A stretch of 64,000 nucleotides of DNA from Maritimibacter sp. REDSEA-S28_B5 (GTDB taxonomy: Bacteria; Pseudomonadota; Alphaproteobacteria; Rhodobacterales; Rhodobacteraceae). The position numbers and the translations under genes were made by a program. Position 1 is the first letter of the stretch. Every line of letters begins with the position of its first letter. Below, in pieces: positions 48,226 to 55,380 of the stretch. Below the pieces are notes generated by a model. That model searched no databases. It was given only the letters and a program-made list of their open reading frames with translations, and was not told the origin of the DNA. The stretch spans positions 23,541 to 87,540 of the forward strand of contig LUOO01000040.1 of NCBI GenBank assembly GCA_001626765.1. Reading direction: 5' to 3'.

Positions 48226-48834
48226 TCAGCGCGTCGCGTAGATCTCGGCATCCACGCTCGTCGCCTCGGTCCCATTGCGCGAGAAGCTGAAATCCGCGCC
48301 GTCCTCGGCCGCGATGGCCTTGGCGCCCGAACCACGGAACTCGCCGTCGATGCCGCCGCCGACGCGGTAGATGAGGCCGTCCATGAAAAACTCGCCATCG
48401 GTCTCGGCGGTAAAGGTGTTGCCCGCGATCACGCCATCCTTGATGTCGATGGAGCCGTCACCACGTTCAGCGACGCGTGCGATGGCAAAGGCGCCGAGCT
48501 TGCCGTCGTCGAGACGCTGCTTCTGGCGGTCGTTCAGGTCGGCCCCGACGAGATCGGTGATTTCACCCGAAATCCGCGCCGTGGCGAAATTCGCGGTCAT
48601 GGTGGTGTCGCCCAGAACCACGACGTTGGAATCGTCGAAGGTGCCCGCGATCTGCGAGGTGCCGGTGTAGGTCGCAGACCCGGAGGTCGGCATCGAAGTG
48701 GTGGCGTCGAGCGCGTTAACCTCGGATTTCACGTCATCGAAGTCGTTGAACGTGCGACCGAGTTTGACCGCAGCGCAGCCAGACAAAGCGAATGAGCCCA
48801 GAGCGAGCACCAGAGCAGTTTTGCCGATAGACAT
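48226..48834 (-). CDS. Lipoprotein with transferrin-binding-protein-like beta domain
   Basis: The 202-residue product starts with a lipoprotein signal (lipobox LSGC, cysteine near residue 19), so it should be anchored in a membrane facing the periplasm. The mature part is rich in small beta strands ending in GSATYTGTSQIAGTF and EFRGSGAKAIAAEDGADFSF, a pattern seen in TbpB-like beta-barrel domains and in related roseobacter lipoproteins. There is no TonB receptor nearby, so iron uptake is not implied. AGGGA precedes the start at 48834; the longer frame has no homology. Confidence 0.7.
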   Translation of the reverse strand: MSIGKTALVLALGSFALSGCAAVKLGRTFNDFDDVKSEVNALDATTSMPTSGSATYTGTSQIAGTFDDSNVVVLGDTTMTANFATARISGEITDLVGADLNDRQKQRLDDGKLGAFAIARVAERGDGSIDIKDGVIAGNTFTAETDGEFFMDGLIYRVGGGIDGEFRGSGAKAIAAEDGADFSFSRNGTEATSVDAEIYATR

Positions 48835-48921
48835 GGGATTCCCTTTTTTCCGTGGCAGACCCCGGACCACAGGACCCCGGGCCGAGAGTCGCGTCACCTT
48901 GCCCCGGAATCGGCGCATCGG

Positions 48922-49233
48922 TCAATGAGACCGGAGGGATCGGATAAGTTCCGCCTTGGTCATGCCCGAGCGCCCCTTGATGCCGATCTCGCGGGCCCGG
49001 TCGTACAGGTCATCGCGTGTCCACTCCTCGTAAGGGGGCGCCTTGCCGCCCTTCTTGGCCGGGTCGCGGTCCGGATCAGCCTGCGCATTCGAGATGCGGG
49101 CAGCCTTTTCCTTGCTCATCCCCTTGTCGCGCAGGGCCTCGTAGACCTCGGGGGCCTTGATCGAGGGTCCGGGTTCGTCCTCGCCGCCCGATGTCGTCTT
49201 GGCCTTGGTCCTGGCCGATGATTTGGCAGCCAT
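48922..49233 (-). CDS. DUF7218/Rho-N-type small basic protein
   Basis: The 103-residue protein has a lysine/alanine-rich N-terminal tail, a middle part EVYEALRDKGMSKEKAARIS resembling DUF7218, and a C-terminal SAP-like/Rho N-terminal motif (TRDDLYDRAREIGIKGRSGM, TKAELIRSLR). Such proteins probably bind nucleic acids, but no function is established. It reads as a stand-alone gene; the next gene on the same strand begins 88 bases after its stop. Confidence 0.75.
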   Translation of the reverse strand: MAAKSSARTKAKTTSGGEDEPGPSIKAPEVYEALRDKGMSKEKAARISNAQADPDRDPAKKGGKAPPYEEWTRDDLYDRAREIGIKGRSGMTKAELIRSLRSH

Positions 49234-49633
49234 GTCGCACCTCCGTCGTGGGTCCTTTGCGGGTCCGGGCCTGGCCGTCGTGTCTTCGCGGAATAAAGCT
49301 TACCGAAGAGCCTCGCCCGACATGCGCCGTCGCGACCGCAACGCCGGGCACAAGGCTTGGGTTCCGGGAGCGAAGTGGTGCCCGAAGCGCCCCGGGACAC
49401 TGGTGTCACGCGCCCCCCCTGCGCGAGAGACGCCCCGGCGCGCAATGCACGTGACCACTGGTCACTTTCACCTCACGGCCGCTCTCCCGTCCGTGTTCGA
49501 ACGTGTGCGACGGCTCCGACGGGACTGCGGATCGGGTGCGTTACACGGGTGTTCAAGGCGACGGAGCGACAGGGTCGCGCCGCCGCCAGACACCCTAACC
49601 GCCTGACAGGGCGACCCAAAAAGGAGACCAATA
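49234..49633. other. Non-coding stretch upstream of the tandem DUF1344 genes
   Basis: No gene is seen on either strand. The stretch contains a perfect palindrome at 49451-49465 and GC-rich sequence. It must hold the promoters of the minus-strand gene ending at 48922 and of the plus-strand DUF1344 pair. GAGACC-like sequence precedes the ATG at 49634. Confidence 0.7.
49451..49465. promoter_or_regulatory. Palindromic operator candidate GTGACCA-C-TGGTCAC
   Basis: Seven-base arms around one central base form a perfect palindrome, 169 bases before the first DUF1344 gene. It suits a dimeric regulator, but no regulator gene is adjacent, so the link is inferred from position only. Confidence 0.35.
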
Positions 49634-49888
49634 ATGAAAACGATCATGCTTCCCCTTGCCGCACTCGTGACTTTCGGCACCGCCGGCATCGCCGCCGCCG
49701 ATATGGATCAGGGCACCATCACCGCGATGAACCTGGGCGCCGGCAAGGTGACCCTGTCGAGCGGCGCCGAATACGACTTTGACAGCAACACGGCACTGCG
49801 CGGCTTCAACGTGGGCAACGAGGTGCAGGTCCGTCTGGTGAACGAAGGCACCGAGATCCACCCCGTGTCGATCGCTCCGGTCGACTGA
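49634..49888 (+). CDS. Exported DUF1344 protein, tandem copy A
   Basis: The 84-residue product has an N-terminal signal peptide (MKTIMLPLAALVTFGTAGIA, cleavage near AAAD) and a small beta domain: GTITAMNLGAGKVTLSSGAE, YDFDSN and RGFNVGNEVQVRLVNEGTEI, ending HPVSIAPVD. It is closely related to the gene at 49997, so the two arose by tandem duplication. The family is periplasmic and of unknown function. AAGGAG lies before the ATG. Confidence 0.85.
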   Translation: MKTIMLPLAALVTFGTAGIAAADMDQGTITAMNLGAGKVTLSSGAEYDFDSNTALRGFNVGNEVQVRLVNEGTEIHPVSIAPVD

Positions 49889-49996
49889 TCGGCACCGACC
49901 TCCCTCGGGTGATCCGCCAAGGATCACTCTCCTCCTCCCAAGGCCCGATCCGCGAACCGCGGATGGGCCGACACACGACTTGAAAGGATTTCACAG

Positions 49997-50248
49997 ATGA
50001 AACGCTACGCTCTCCCCCTCGCCGCCGCCATTGCCCTGACCGCCGGTGTTGCTTCGGCCGACACCGAACGTGGCACGATCACGGCGATCAACCCGTCGAA
50101 CGGCATCATCGCCCTCTCGACCGGTGGCGTCTATGACTTCGACAGCTCGTCCACGCTGCGCGGCTTCAATGTCGGCAATGACGTGGTGATCCGTTCGGTG
50201 ACGTCCGGCACCGAGATCGAGCCGGTGTCGATCGCGCCGATCGACTGA
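49997..50248 (+). CDS. Exported DUF1344 protein, tandem copy B
   Basis: The 83-residue product shares the layout of copy A: signal peptide MKRYALPLAAAIALTAGVAS, then GTITAINPSNGIIALSTGGV, YDFDSSSTLRGFNVGNDVVI and the ending EPVSIAPID. About half the mature residues are the same as in copy A. It lies 108 bases after copy A on the same strand. AAAGGA precedes the ATG. The pair may be expressed together or under separate signals. Confidence 0.85.
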   Translation: MKRYALPLAAAIALTAGVASADTERGTITAINPSNGIIALSTGGVYDFDSSSTLRGFNVGNDVVIRSVTSGTEIEPVSIAPID

Positions 50249-50283
50249 GACCGTTTACGGCGTTCGGGGTCGACGGGACGCTG

Positions 50284-50300
50284 GCCCCTTCGCGAGGGGC
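50284..50300 (+). terminator. Weak hairpin after the DUF1344 pair
   Basis: GCCCCT pairs with AGGGGC around TCGCG, 36 bases after the stop of copy B, with a further GGGGTGCCCC nearby. The stem is short and lacks a T-run. Confidence 0.3.
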
Positions 50301-50388
50301 GCTCCGTCGGGGTGCCCCTTTCGGCTTTGGCCGCCTCGCGCCGCTCGCAACGCTGGACCTCGCCCGCGCCGCGCCATATATCCGCGCC

Positions 50389-52002
50389 ATGCTGGACCAA
50401 GTCGCCCCCAACCGCCCCGCCCTGCCGCCGGAAATCGCGCGGCGCCGCACCTTTGCGATCATCTCGCACCCGGATGCGGGCAAGACCACGCTGACCGAGA
50501 AATTTCTGCTCTTCGGCGGCGCGATCCAGATGGCGGGTCAGGTGCGCGCCAAGGGCGAAGCGCGGCGCACGCGCTCGGACTTCATGCAGATGGAAAAGGA
50601 CCGGGGTATCTCGGTCTCGGCCTCGGCGATGTCCTTCGACTTCGGCAAGTTCCGCTTCAACCTCGTCGATACCCCCGGCCACTCGGATTTCTCCGAAGAC
50701 ACCTACCGGACGCTGACCGCCGTGGACGCCGCCGTCATGGTGATCGACGGGGCCAAGGGGGTGGAGAGCCAGACCCAGAAGCTGTTCGAGGTCTGCCGCA
50801 TGCGCGACCTGCCGATCCTGACCTTCTGTAACAAGATGGACCGCGAGAGCCGCGACACCTTCGAGATCATCGACGAGATCCAGGAGATGCTCGCGATCCA
50901 CGTCACGCCCGCCTCCTGGCCCATCGGGGTGGGGAGCGAATTTCTCGGCTGTTACGACCTGCTCCGTGACCGGCTCGAACTCATGGACCGCGCCGACCGG
51001 AACCGCGTGGCCGAGTCGATCAGCATCGAGGGGCTCGACGATCCGAAACTCGCCGAGCACGTCCCCGCGCATCTGCTGGAAAAACTCCGCGAAGAGATCG
51101 AGATGGCGCGAGAGCTGCTGCCTGCACTCGACCCCGACGAGGTGATGAACGGGCAGATGACGCCGATCTGGTTCGGCTCCGCGATCAATTCCTTCGGCGT
51201 GAAGGAACTGATGAACGGCATCGCGACCTATGGTCCCGAACCCCAGCCGCAGAGCGCCGAGCCGCGCCAGATCGCGCCGGACGAGACGAAAGTGGCCGGT
51301 TTCGTGTTCAAGGTGCAGGCCAACATGGACCCGAAACACCGCGACCGCGTGGCGTTCGTGCGTTTGGCGTCCGGCCATTTCGAACGCGGGATGAAGCTGC
51401 TCCATGTCCGGTCGAAAAAGCCGATGGCGATCACCAACCCGGTGATGTTCCTGGCCTCGGACCGCGAGCTTGCCGAAGAGGCCTGGGCGGGCGACATCAT
51501 CGGCATCCCGAACCACGGCCAGCTGCGCATCGGCGACACGCTGACCGAGGGCGAGGCGCTGCGCGTGACGGGTATCCCGAGCTTCGCGCCGGAACTCCTG
51601 CAAGGCGTGCGCGCGACCGACCCGATGAAGGCCAAGCATCTGGAAAAGGCGCTCATGCAATTCGCCGAGGAAGGCGCGGCCAAGGTCTTCAAGCCCAACA
51701 TCGGTTCGGGCTTTATCGTCGGCGTCGTCGGCCAGCTTCAGTTCGAGGTTCTGGCCTCACGCATTGAACTCGAATACGGCATCCCGGTCCGCTTCGAGGC
51801 GTCGCAGTTCACCTCGGCGCGCTGGATTTCCGGACCGAAGGCGGATCTCGAAAAGCTCATTAACGCGAACAAGCAGCACATCGGACACGACAATGACGGC
51901 GACCCGGTGTTCCTGACGCGGCTCCAGTGGGACATCGACCGGGTCGAACGCGACTACCCGACGCTCAAGCTCACCGCGACCAAGGAACTGCACGGGGAAT
52001 AA
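50389..52002 (+). CDS. prfC: Peptide chain release factor 3
   Basis: RF3 is a GTPase that removes RF1 or RF2 from the ribosome after termination. The 537-residue protein has G1 in IISHPDAGKTTLTEKFLLFG near 24-43, RGISVSASAMSF (switch), G3 in LVDTPGHSDFSEDTYRTL near 88 and G4 in NKMDRES near 145. The C-terminal domains end with PSFAPELLQGVRATDPMKAK and a long beta-rich segment. The start at 50389 fits the family. Upstream are the DUF1344 pair and a weak hairpin. Confidence 0.96.
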   Translation: MLDQVAPNRPALPPEIARRRTFAIISHPDAGKTTLTEKFLLFGGAIQMAGQVRAKGEARRTRSDFMQMEKDRGISVSASAMSFDFGKFRFNLVDTPGHSDFSEDTYRTLTAVDAAVMVIDGAKGVESQTQKLFEVCRMRDLPILTFCNKMDRESRDTFEIIDEIQEMLAIHVTPASWPIGVGSEFLGCYDLLRDRLELMDRADRNRVAESISIEGLDDPKLAEHVPAHLLEKLREEIEMARELLPALDPDEVMNGQMTPIWFGSAINSFGVKELMNGIATYGPEPQPQSAEPRQIAPDETKVAGFVFKVQANMDPKHRDRVAFVRLASGHFERGMKLLHVRSKKPMAITNPVMFLASDRELAEEAWAGDIIGIPNHGQLRIGDTLTEGEALRVTGIPSFAPELLQGVRATDPMKAKHLEKALMQFAEEGAAKVFKPNIGSGFIVGVVGQLQFEVLASRIELEYGIPVRFEASQFTSARWISGPKADLEKLINANKQHIGHDNDGDPVFLTRLQWDIDRVERDYPTLKLTATKELHGE

Positions 52003-52051
52003 GCGCAGGTTCCGGCTTGGCAGGGTCTGCGGACTGCGCCACGCTCGCCCC

Positions 52052-52657
52052 ATGACCCGACAGAACCGCGTGCTCCCGACCGGCGAGATCGTCGCCCTGC
52101 CCTTTCGCGGCGGCCTCATGGGCAATCGCGGCATCCTGCATGACGACGAGGGGCGGCTAGGCCCTGCGCGCTGGCGTCACAAGGCCTGGGTCTGCTGCGT
52201 GACCGCGTTCAAGGAGCGCCGCCGGTGGGTCATGGCACCGGGGCGATACACCGAACTTTTCTTCACCGACGAGGCCGTGGCGTTGGCCGCCGGACACCGG
52301 CCCTGTGGGGAATGTCGCCGCGCCGCCCTCGCGTCGTTCCGTTCGGCATGGCAGGCAGTGCATGGAACGGATGCGCTGGCCGACATCGACCGGACACTTC
52401 ATGGCGCGCGGGTCACGTCGCGAACGCGGGCACAAGTGCGCTACCCTGCGGCGGCGGACATCTTGCCCGCCGGCACCTTTGTCCTGATCGACGACATCCC
52501 GCATGTCTTTCGAAACAGCGATGCCCTGCCCTATGCCGCAGGGGTCTATGGTGCCGCCCGTCCTCGCCCGACGGGAAGCGTCACCGTTCTCACGCCTGCC
52601 CCCACGGTCGCGACGCTGGCAGCGGGCTACCGACCCGTGATAGGCGGGGACGCATGA
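52052..52657 (+). CDS. Conserved hypothetical protein with a CGEC motif
   Basis: The 201-residue protein has a single cysteine pair in AGHRPCGECRRAALASFRSA near residue 85-105, which could bind zinc, and an earlier WVCCVTAF segment. The remainder is a compact alpha/beta-looking fold with FVLIDDIPHVFRNSDALPYA and PTPTVA-like ends. It has no clear signal peptide. I do not recognise a named family. It overlaps the next gene by four bases (ATGA), so the pair is co-translated after prfC. Confidence 0.6.
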   Translation: MTRQNRVLPTGEIVALPFRGGLMGNRGILHDDEGRLGPARWRHKAWVCCVTAFKERRRWVMAPGRYTELFFTDEAVALAAGHRPCGECRRAALASFRSAWQAVHGTDALADIDRTLHGARVTSRTRAQVRYPAAADILPAGTFVLIDDIPHVFRNSDALPYAAGVYGAARPRPTGSVTVLTPAPTVATLAAGYRPVIGGDA

Positions 52658-53142
52658 CACAAAGCATCCCCCGCGCCCTCGTGGCCCAAGCCCTTGACCA
52701 ACCCGAAGACAACCTGCCCCCCGGCGACCTGCCGATGGATCGCTTCGCCCAGCGGTTCCTCATGTTCCTGCGCGACACCGAGGATGACGAGGCAGAAGGC
52801 GACGATTTCGAGGCTCACCCCGAGGTCTGGACCGCCGTGCTCGCCACCGTGCTCGCCACCGATCATCCCGCGCTGTCCTTCGCCGTGCAAGAGGCGCTCG
52901 TGGCAGAGGCGCAGACGCCCGAGGACCTGGGCCTCATCGCCGCCGGTCCGATGACCGAGCTTTTCGCCACTCAAGGCCCAGATCTGCTCCCGCAAATCGA
53001 AGCGGCGGCGACCTCCCCCCGCTTTGCCATGGCGCTTGGCGCGCTGGCGCCCGAGGGGCACGGCAATCCGCTCTTCTGGGCGCGGCTTCAGGGAATGGCC
53101 AAGGGGCATCCCGACATGGCGGACGAGCTTCCGCCGGTCTGA
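52654..53142 (+). CDS. Small alpha-helical protein, possibly DUF6869
   Basis: The 162-residue acidic protein is almost all helical, with MDRFAQRFLMFLRDTEDDEA, EVWTAVLATVLATDHPALSF, GPMTELFATQGPDLLPQIEA and FAMALGALAPEGHGN. The mid-region resembles DUF6869, a family of unknown function. No signal or membrane segment is visible. The start overlaps the stop of the preceding gene. A strong terminator follows. Confidence 0.55.
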   Translation: MTQSIPRALVAQALDQPEDNLPPGDLPMDRFAQRFLMFLRDTEDDEAEGDDFEAHPEVWTAVLATVLATDHPALSFAVQEALVAEAQTPEDLGLIAAGPMTELFATQGPDLLPQIEAAATSPRFAMALGALAPEGHGNPLFWARLQGMAKGHPDMADELPPV

Positions 53143-53160
53143 GACTGAGCCTTACGCACA

Positions 53161-53192
53161 AAAAACCCCGCGCGGCGTGACCGGCGGGGTTT
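53161..53192. terminator. Strong bidirectional terminator
   Basis: AAAACCCCGC pairs with GCGGGGTTTT (53161-53170 and 53183-53192), with A-run and T-run on the two sides. It separates the plus-strand gene ending at 53142 from convergent OsmC. Confidence 0.85.
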
Positions 53193-53217
53193 TCCATTTC
53201 CGTCGAAATCGCAGGGA

Positions 53218-53637
53218 TTACAGGACTTTCGCGTCCATCGTGATCTCGCAGTTCAGAAGCTGGCTCACCGGACAGCCTTTTTCCGCCTTTTTCGCGGCTT
53301 CCATCACCTTGTCCTTGTCGCCCGGCGCCTTGATCGTCACGTCGAGATGCGCCTTCACGATCTTCGGCCCGTCCGACATGTCGAGCGAGATGGTCGATTT
53401 CGTCTCGATCTTTTCAGGCACGATGTCGTCTTCGCCCAGAATGTTGGACAGCGCCATCGAGAAACAGGCGGCGTGGGCCGCGCCGATCAGCTCTTCGGGG
53501 TTCGAGCCAGGCTCGTCCTGAAATCGCTTGTTGAAACCATACTGCACCGCATCGAGCACACCCGACTGGGTGGAAATCGTGCCGTTACCTTCCTGAAGAC
53601 TGCCCTGCCATTCGGCGGACCCATGTTTGCGGATCAT
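53218..53637 (-). CDS. OsmC-family peroxidase
   Basis: The 139-residue protein reduces organic hydroperoxides with two cysteines. The first is in AAHAACFSMALSNILG near residue 58, the second in KKAEKGCPVSQLLNCEITMD near 125. N-terminal strand HGSAEWQGSLQEGNGTIST and EELIGAAH match OsmC. It is 139 residues, the normal length. A 182-base region separates it from the divergent DEAD-box helicase, where a structured leader is suspected. Confidence 0.92.
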   Translation of the reverse strand: MIRKHGSAEWQGSLQEGNGTISTQSGVLDAVQYGFNKRFQDEPGSNPEELIGAAHAACFSMALSNILGEDDIVPEKIETKSTISLDMSDGPKIVKAHLDVTIKAPGDKDKVMEAAKKAEKGCPVSQLLNCEITMDAKVL

Positions 53638-53712
53638 GTCACGCTCCTTTCGTTGAAATCACTAAACGCGGGGCGGCCAAGGCTGTTCCCTTGTTTTCTT
53701 GACCTTTTCCGC

Positions 53713-53819
53713 AAGGAGGTCTATGGCCTTTTTTCACAGAATGTTCGGCAATCCGGTCGAACCGGGCCGCGCGGGGCAATGCGGCCATAGAGCCGTAACT
53801 TGCATCCGAAAGGCAGCCA
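53713..53819 (+). promoter_or_regulatory. Structured leader with a strong Shine-Dalgarno before the DEAD-box helicase
   Basis: AAGGAGGT (53713-53720) is followed after two bases by ATG (53723), which opens a 54-codon frame ending at 53887, past the helicase start in another frame. TCTATGGCC (53720-53728) pairs with GGCCATAGA (53783-53791), and CCGGT-CGA-ACCGG lies in the loop. Together these suggest an RNA leader that could control translation of the downstream helicase. Confidence 0.4.
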
Positions 53820-55313
53820 TTGACCAAATTCTCAGATCTTTCCTTGAACCCCAAGGTTCTCAAGGCCATCGAAGAGGCCGGGTATGAAACCCCGACCCCC
53901 ATTCAGGCGGGCGCGATCCCCCCTGCACTGGAAGGCCGCGACGTCTTGGGCATCGCCCAGACCGGCACCGGCAAGACGGCGAGCTTCACGCTCCCCATGA
54001 TCACGCAGCTGGCCCGTGGCCGCGCCCGTGCCCGGATGCCGCGCTCGCTCGTCCTTTGCCCCACGCGCGAACTTGCCGCGCAGGTGGCCGAGAACTTCGA
54101 CATCTACGCCAAGAACGTCAAACTGACCAAGGCGCTGCTCATCGGCGGCGTGAGCTTCAAGGATCAGGACGCGCTCATCGACCGGGGCGTCGATGTTCTG
54201 ATCGCGACCCCCGGACGTCTGCTCGACCATTTCGAGCGCGGCAAGCTGCTGCTCACCGGGGTGCAGATCATGGTTGTGGACGAAGCCGACCGGATGCTTG
54301 ATATGGGATTCATCCCCGACATCGAGCGCATCTTCGGGCTGGTGCCCTTCACCCGCCAGACGCTGTTCTTCTCGGCCACCATGGCGCCCGAGATCGAGCG
54401 GATTACCAACACCTTCCTGTCGAACCCCGCCCGCATCGAAGTCGCGCGGCAGGCGACGACGTCCGAGACGATCACGCAGGGGCTGATCAAGTTCAAGGCC
54501 AAGCGCCGCGAAACCGCCGGGTCCGAAAAACGGGCGCTCCTGCGCGCGGTGATCGACGCCGAGGGCGAGGCCTGCACCAACGCGATCATCTTCTGCAACC
54601 GCAAGACCGACGTGGATATCACCGCGAAGTCGCTGCAGAAATATGGCTACAACGCGCAGCCGATCCACGGCGACCTCGAGCAATCCAAGCGTATGGAAGT
54701 GCTTCAGGGCTTCCGTGACGGCACCATCCGGTTCCTCTGTGCCTCGGACGTGGCGGCCCGTGGCCTCGACATTCCAAACGTGAGCCACGTGATCAACTAC
54801 GATGTGCCGAGCCACGCCGAGGACTATGTCCACCGGATCGGCCGCACGGGTCGCGCCGGACGCAAGGGTCACACGATCATGCTTTGCGAGCCGCGCGACG
54901 AGAAGAACCTCGAAGCGGTCCTGCGGCTGATCGAGAAGGACATCCCGCTCATGGAAAACCCGCTCGGCAACGCGCCCGCCTCGAACGAGGACGAGCGCGG
55001 GGCGCGTGGGGATCGCAGAGAGCGGAGCGACAAGAAACCGTCGCGGTCGCGCAAGTCATCGGATCGTGGCGAGAAACCTGCGGACAAGGTCGAGGCGAAA
55101 GCGGATGCCAAGGCAGAGACGCCGAAGCAGGAGGACCGCAAGCAGGACGTCGGCCAGCAGCCCCGCGAGGATCGTGGGAGCAGCCGATCGCGCAGCGATC
55201 GGAACGATCGTCGCGACCGGAACAACGACCGAGGCGGCAATACCCCGACAGGCATGGGCGACCACCTCCCCGGCTTCATTGCAAAGAGCTTTGAGGAGCG
55301 GATGTCGGACTGA
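53820..55313 (+). CDS. DEAD-box ATP-dependent RNA helicase
   Basis: The 497-residue protein unwinds RNA using ATP. Motif Q is KFSDLSLNPKVLKAIEEAGY with PTPIQAGAIP, motif I AQTGTGKTASF near residue 46, Ia PTRELAAQV, II VVDEADRMLDMGF near 155, III FFSATMAPE near 185, V SDVAARGLDIPNVSHVINYD and VI HRIGRTGRAGRKG near 340. From about 390 the tail is disordered, rich in R, K, D and S, as in RhlE-type helicases. Translation appears to start at TTG (53820); the sequence has no ATG before the conserved N-terminus, and AAAGG lies upstream. A structured leader and a terminator flank it. Confidence 0.92.
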   Translation: MTKFSDLSLNPKVLKAIEEAGYETPTPIQAGAIPPALEGRDVLGIAQTGTGKTASFTLPMITQLARGRARARMPRSLVLCPTRELAAQVAENFDIYAKNVKLTKALLIGGVSFKDQDALIDRGVDVLIATPGRLLDHFERGKLLLTGVQIMVVDEADRMLDMGFIPDIERIFGLVPFTRQTLFFSATMAPEIERITNTFLSNPARIEVARQATTSETITQGLIKFKAKRRETAGSEKRALLRAVIDAEGEACTNAIIFCNRKTDVDITAKSLQKYGYNAQPIHGDLEQSKRMEVLQGFRDGTIRFLCASDVAARGLDIPNVSHVINYDVPSHAEDYVHRIGRTGRAGRKGHTIMLCEPRDEKNLEAVLRLIEKDIPLMENPLGNAPASNEDERGARGDRRERSDKKPSRSRKSSDRGEKPADKVEAKADAKAETPKQEDRKQDVGQQPREDRGSSRSRSDRNDRRDRNNDRGGNTPTGMGDHLPGFIAKSFEERMSD

Positions 55314-55334
55314 CAGCGCCAGTTCCCACGAAAA

Positions 55335-55366
55335 AGGGCGGGTCATTGACCCGCCCTCTCTCTTTG
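55335..55366. terminator. Terminator between the helicase and RNase J genes
   Basis: AGGGCGGGTC pairs with GACCCGCCCT around ATT, followed by a pyrimidine-rich CTCTCTCTTT and preceded by AAAA. It serves convergent genes in both directions. Confidence 0.8.
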
Positions 55367-55380
55367 GGAACCTGTTCGCC

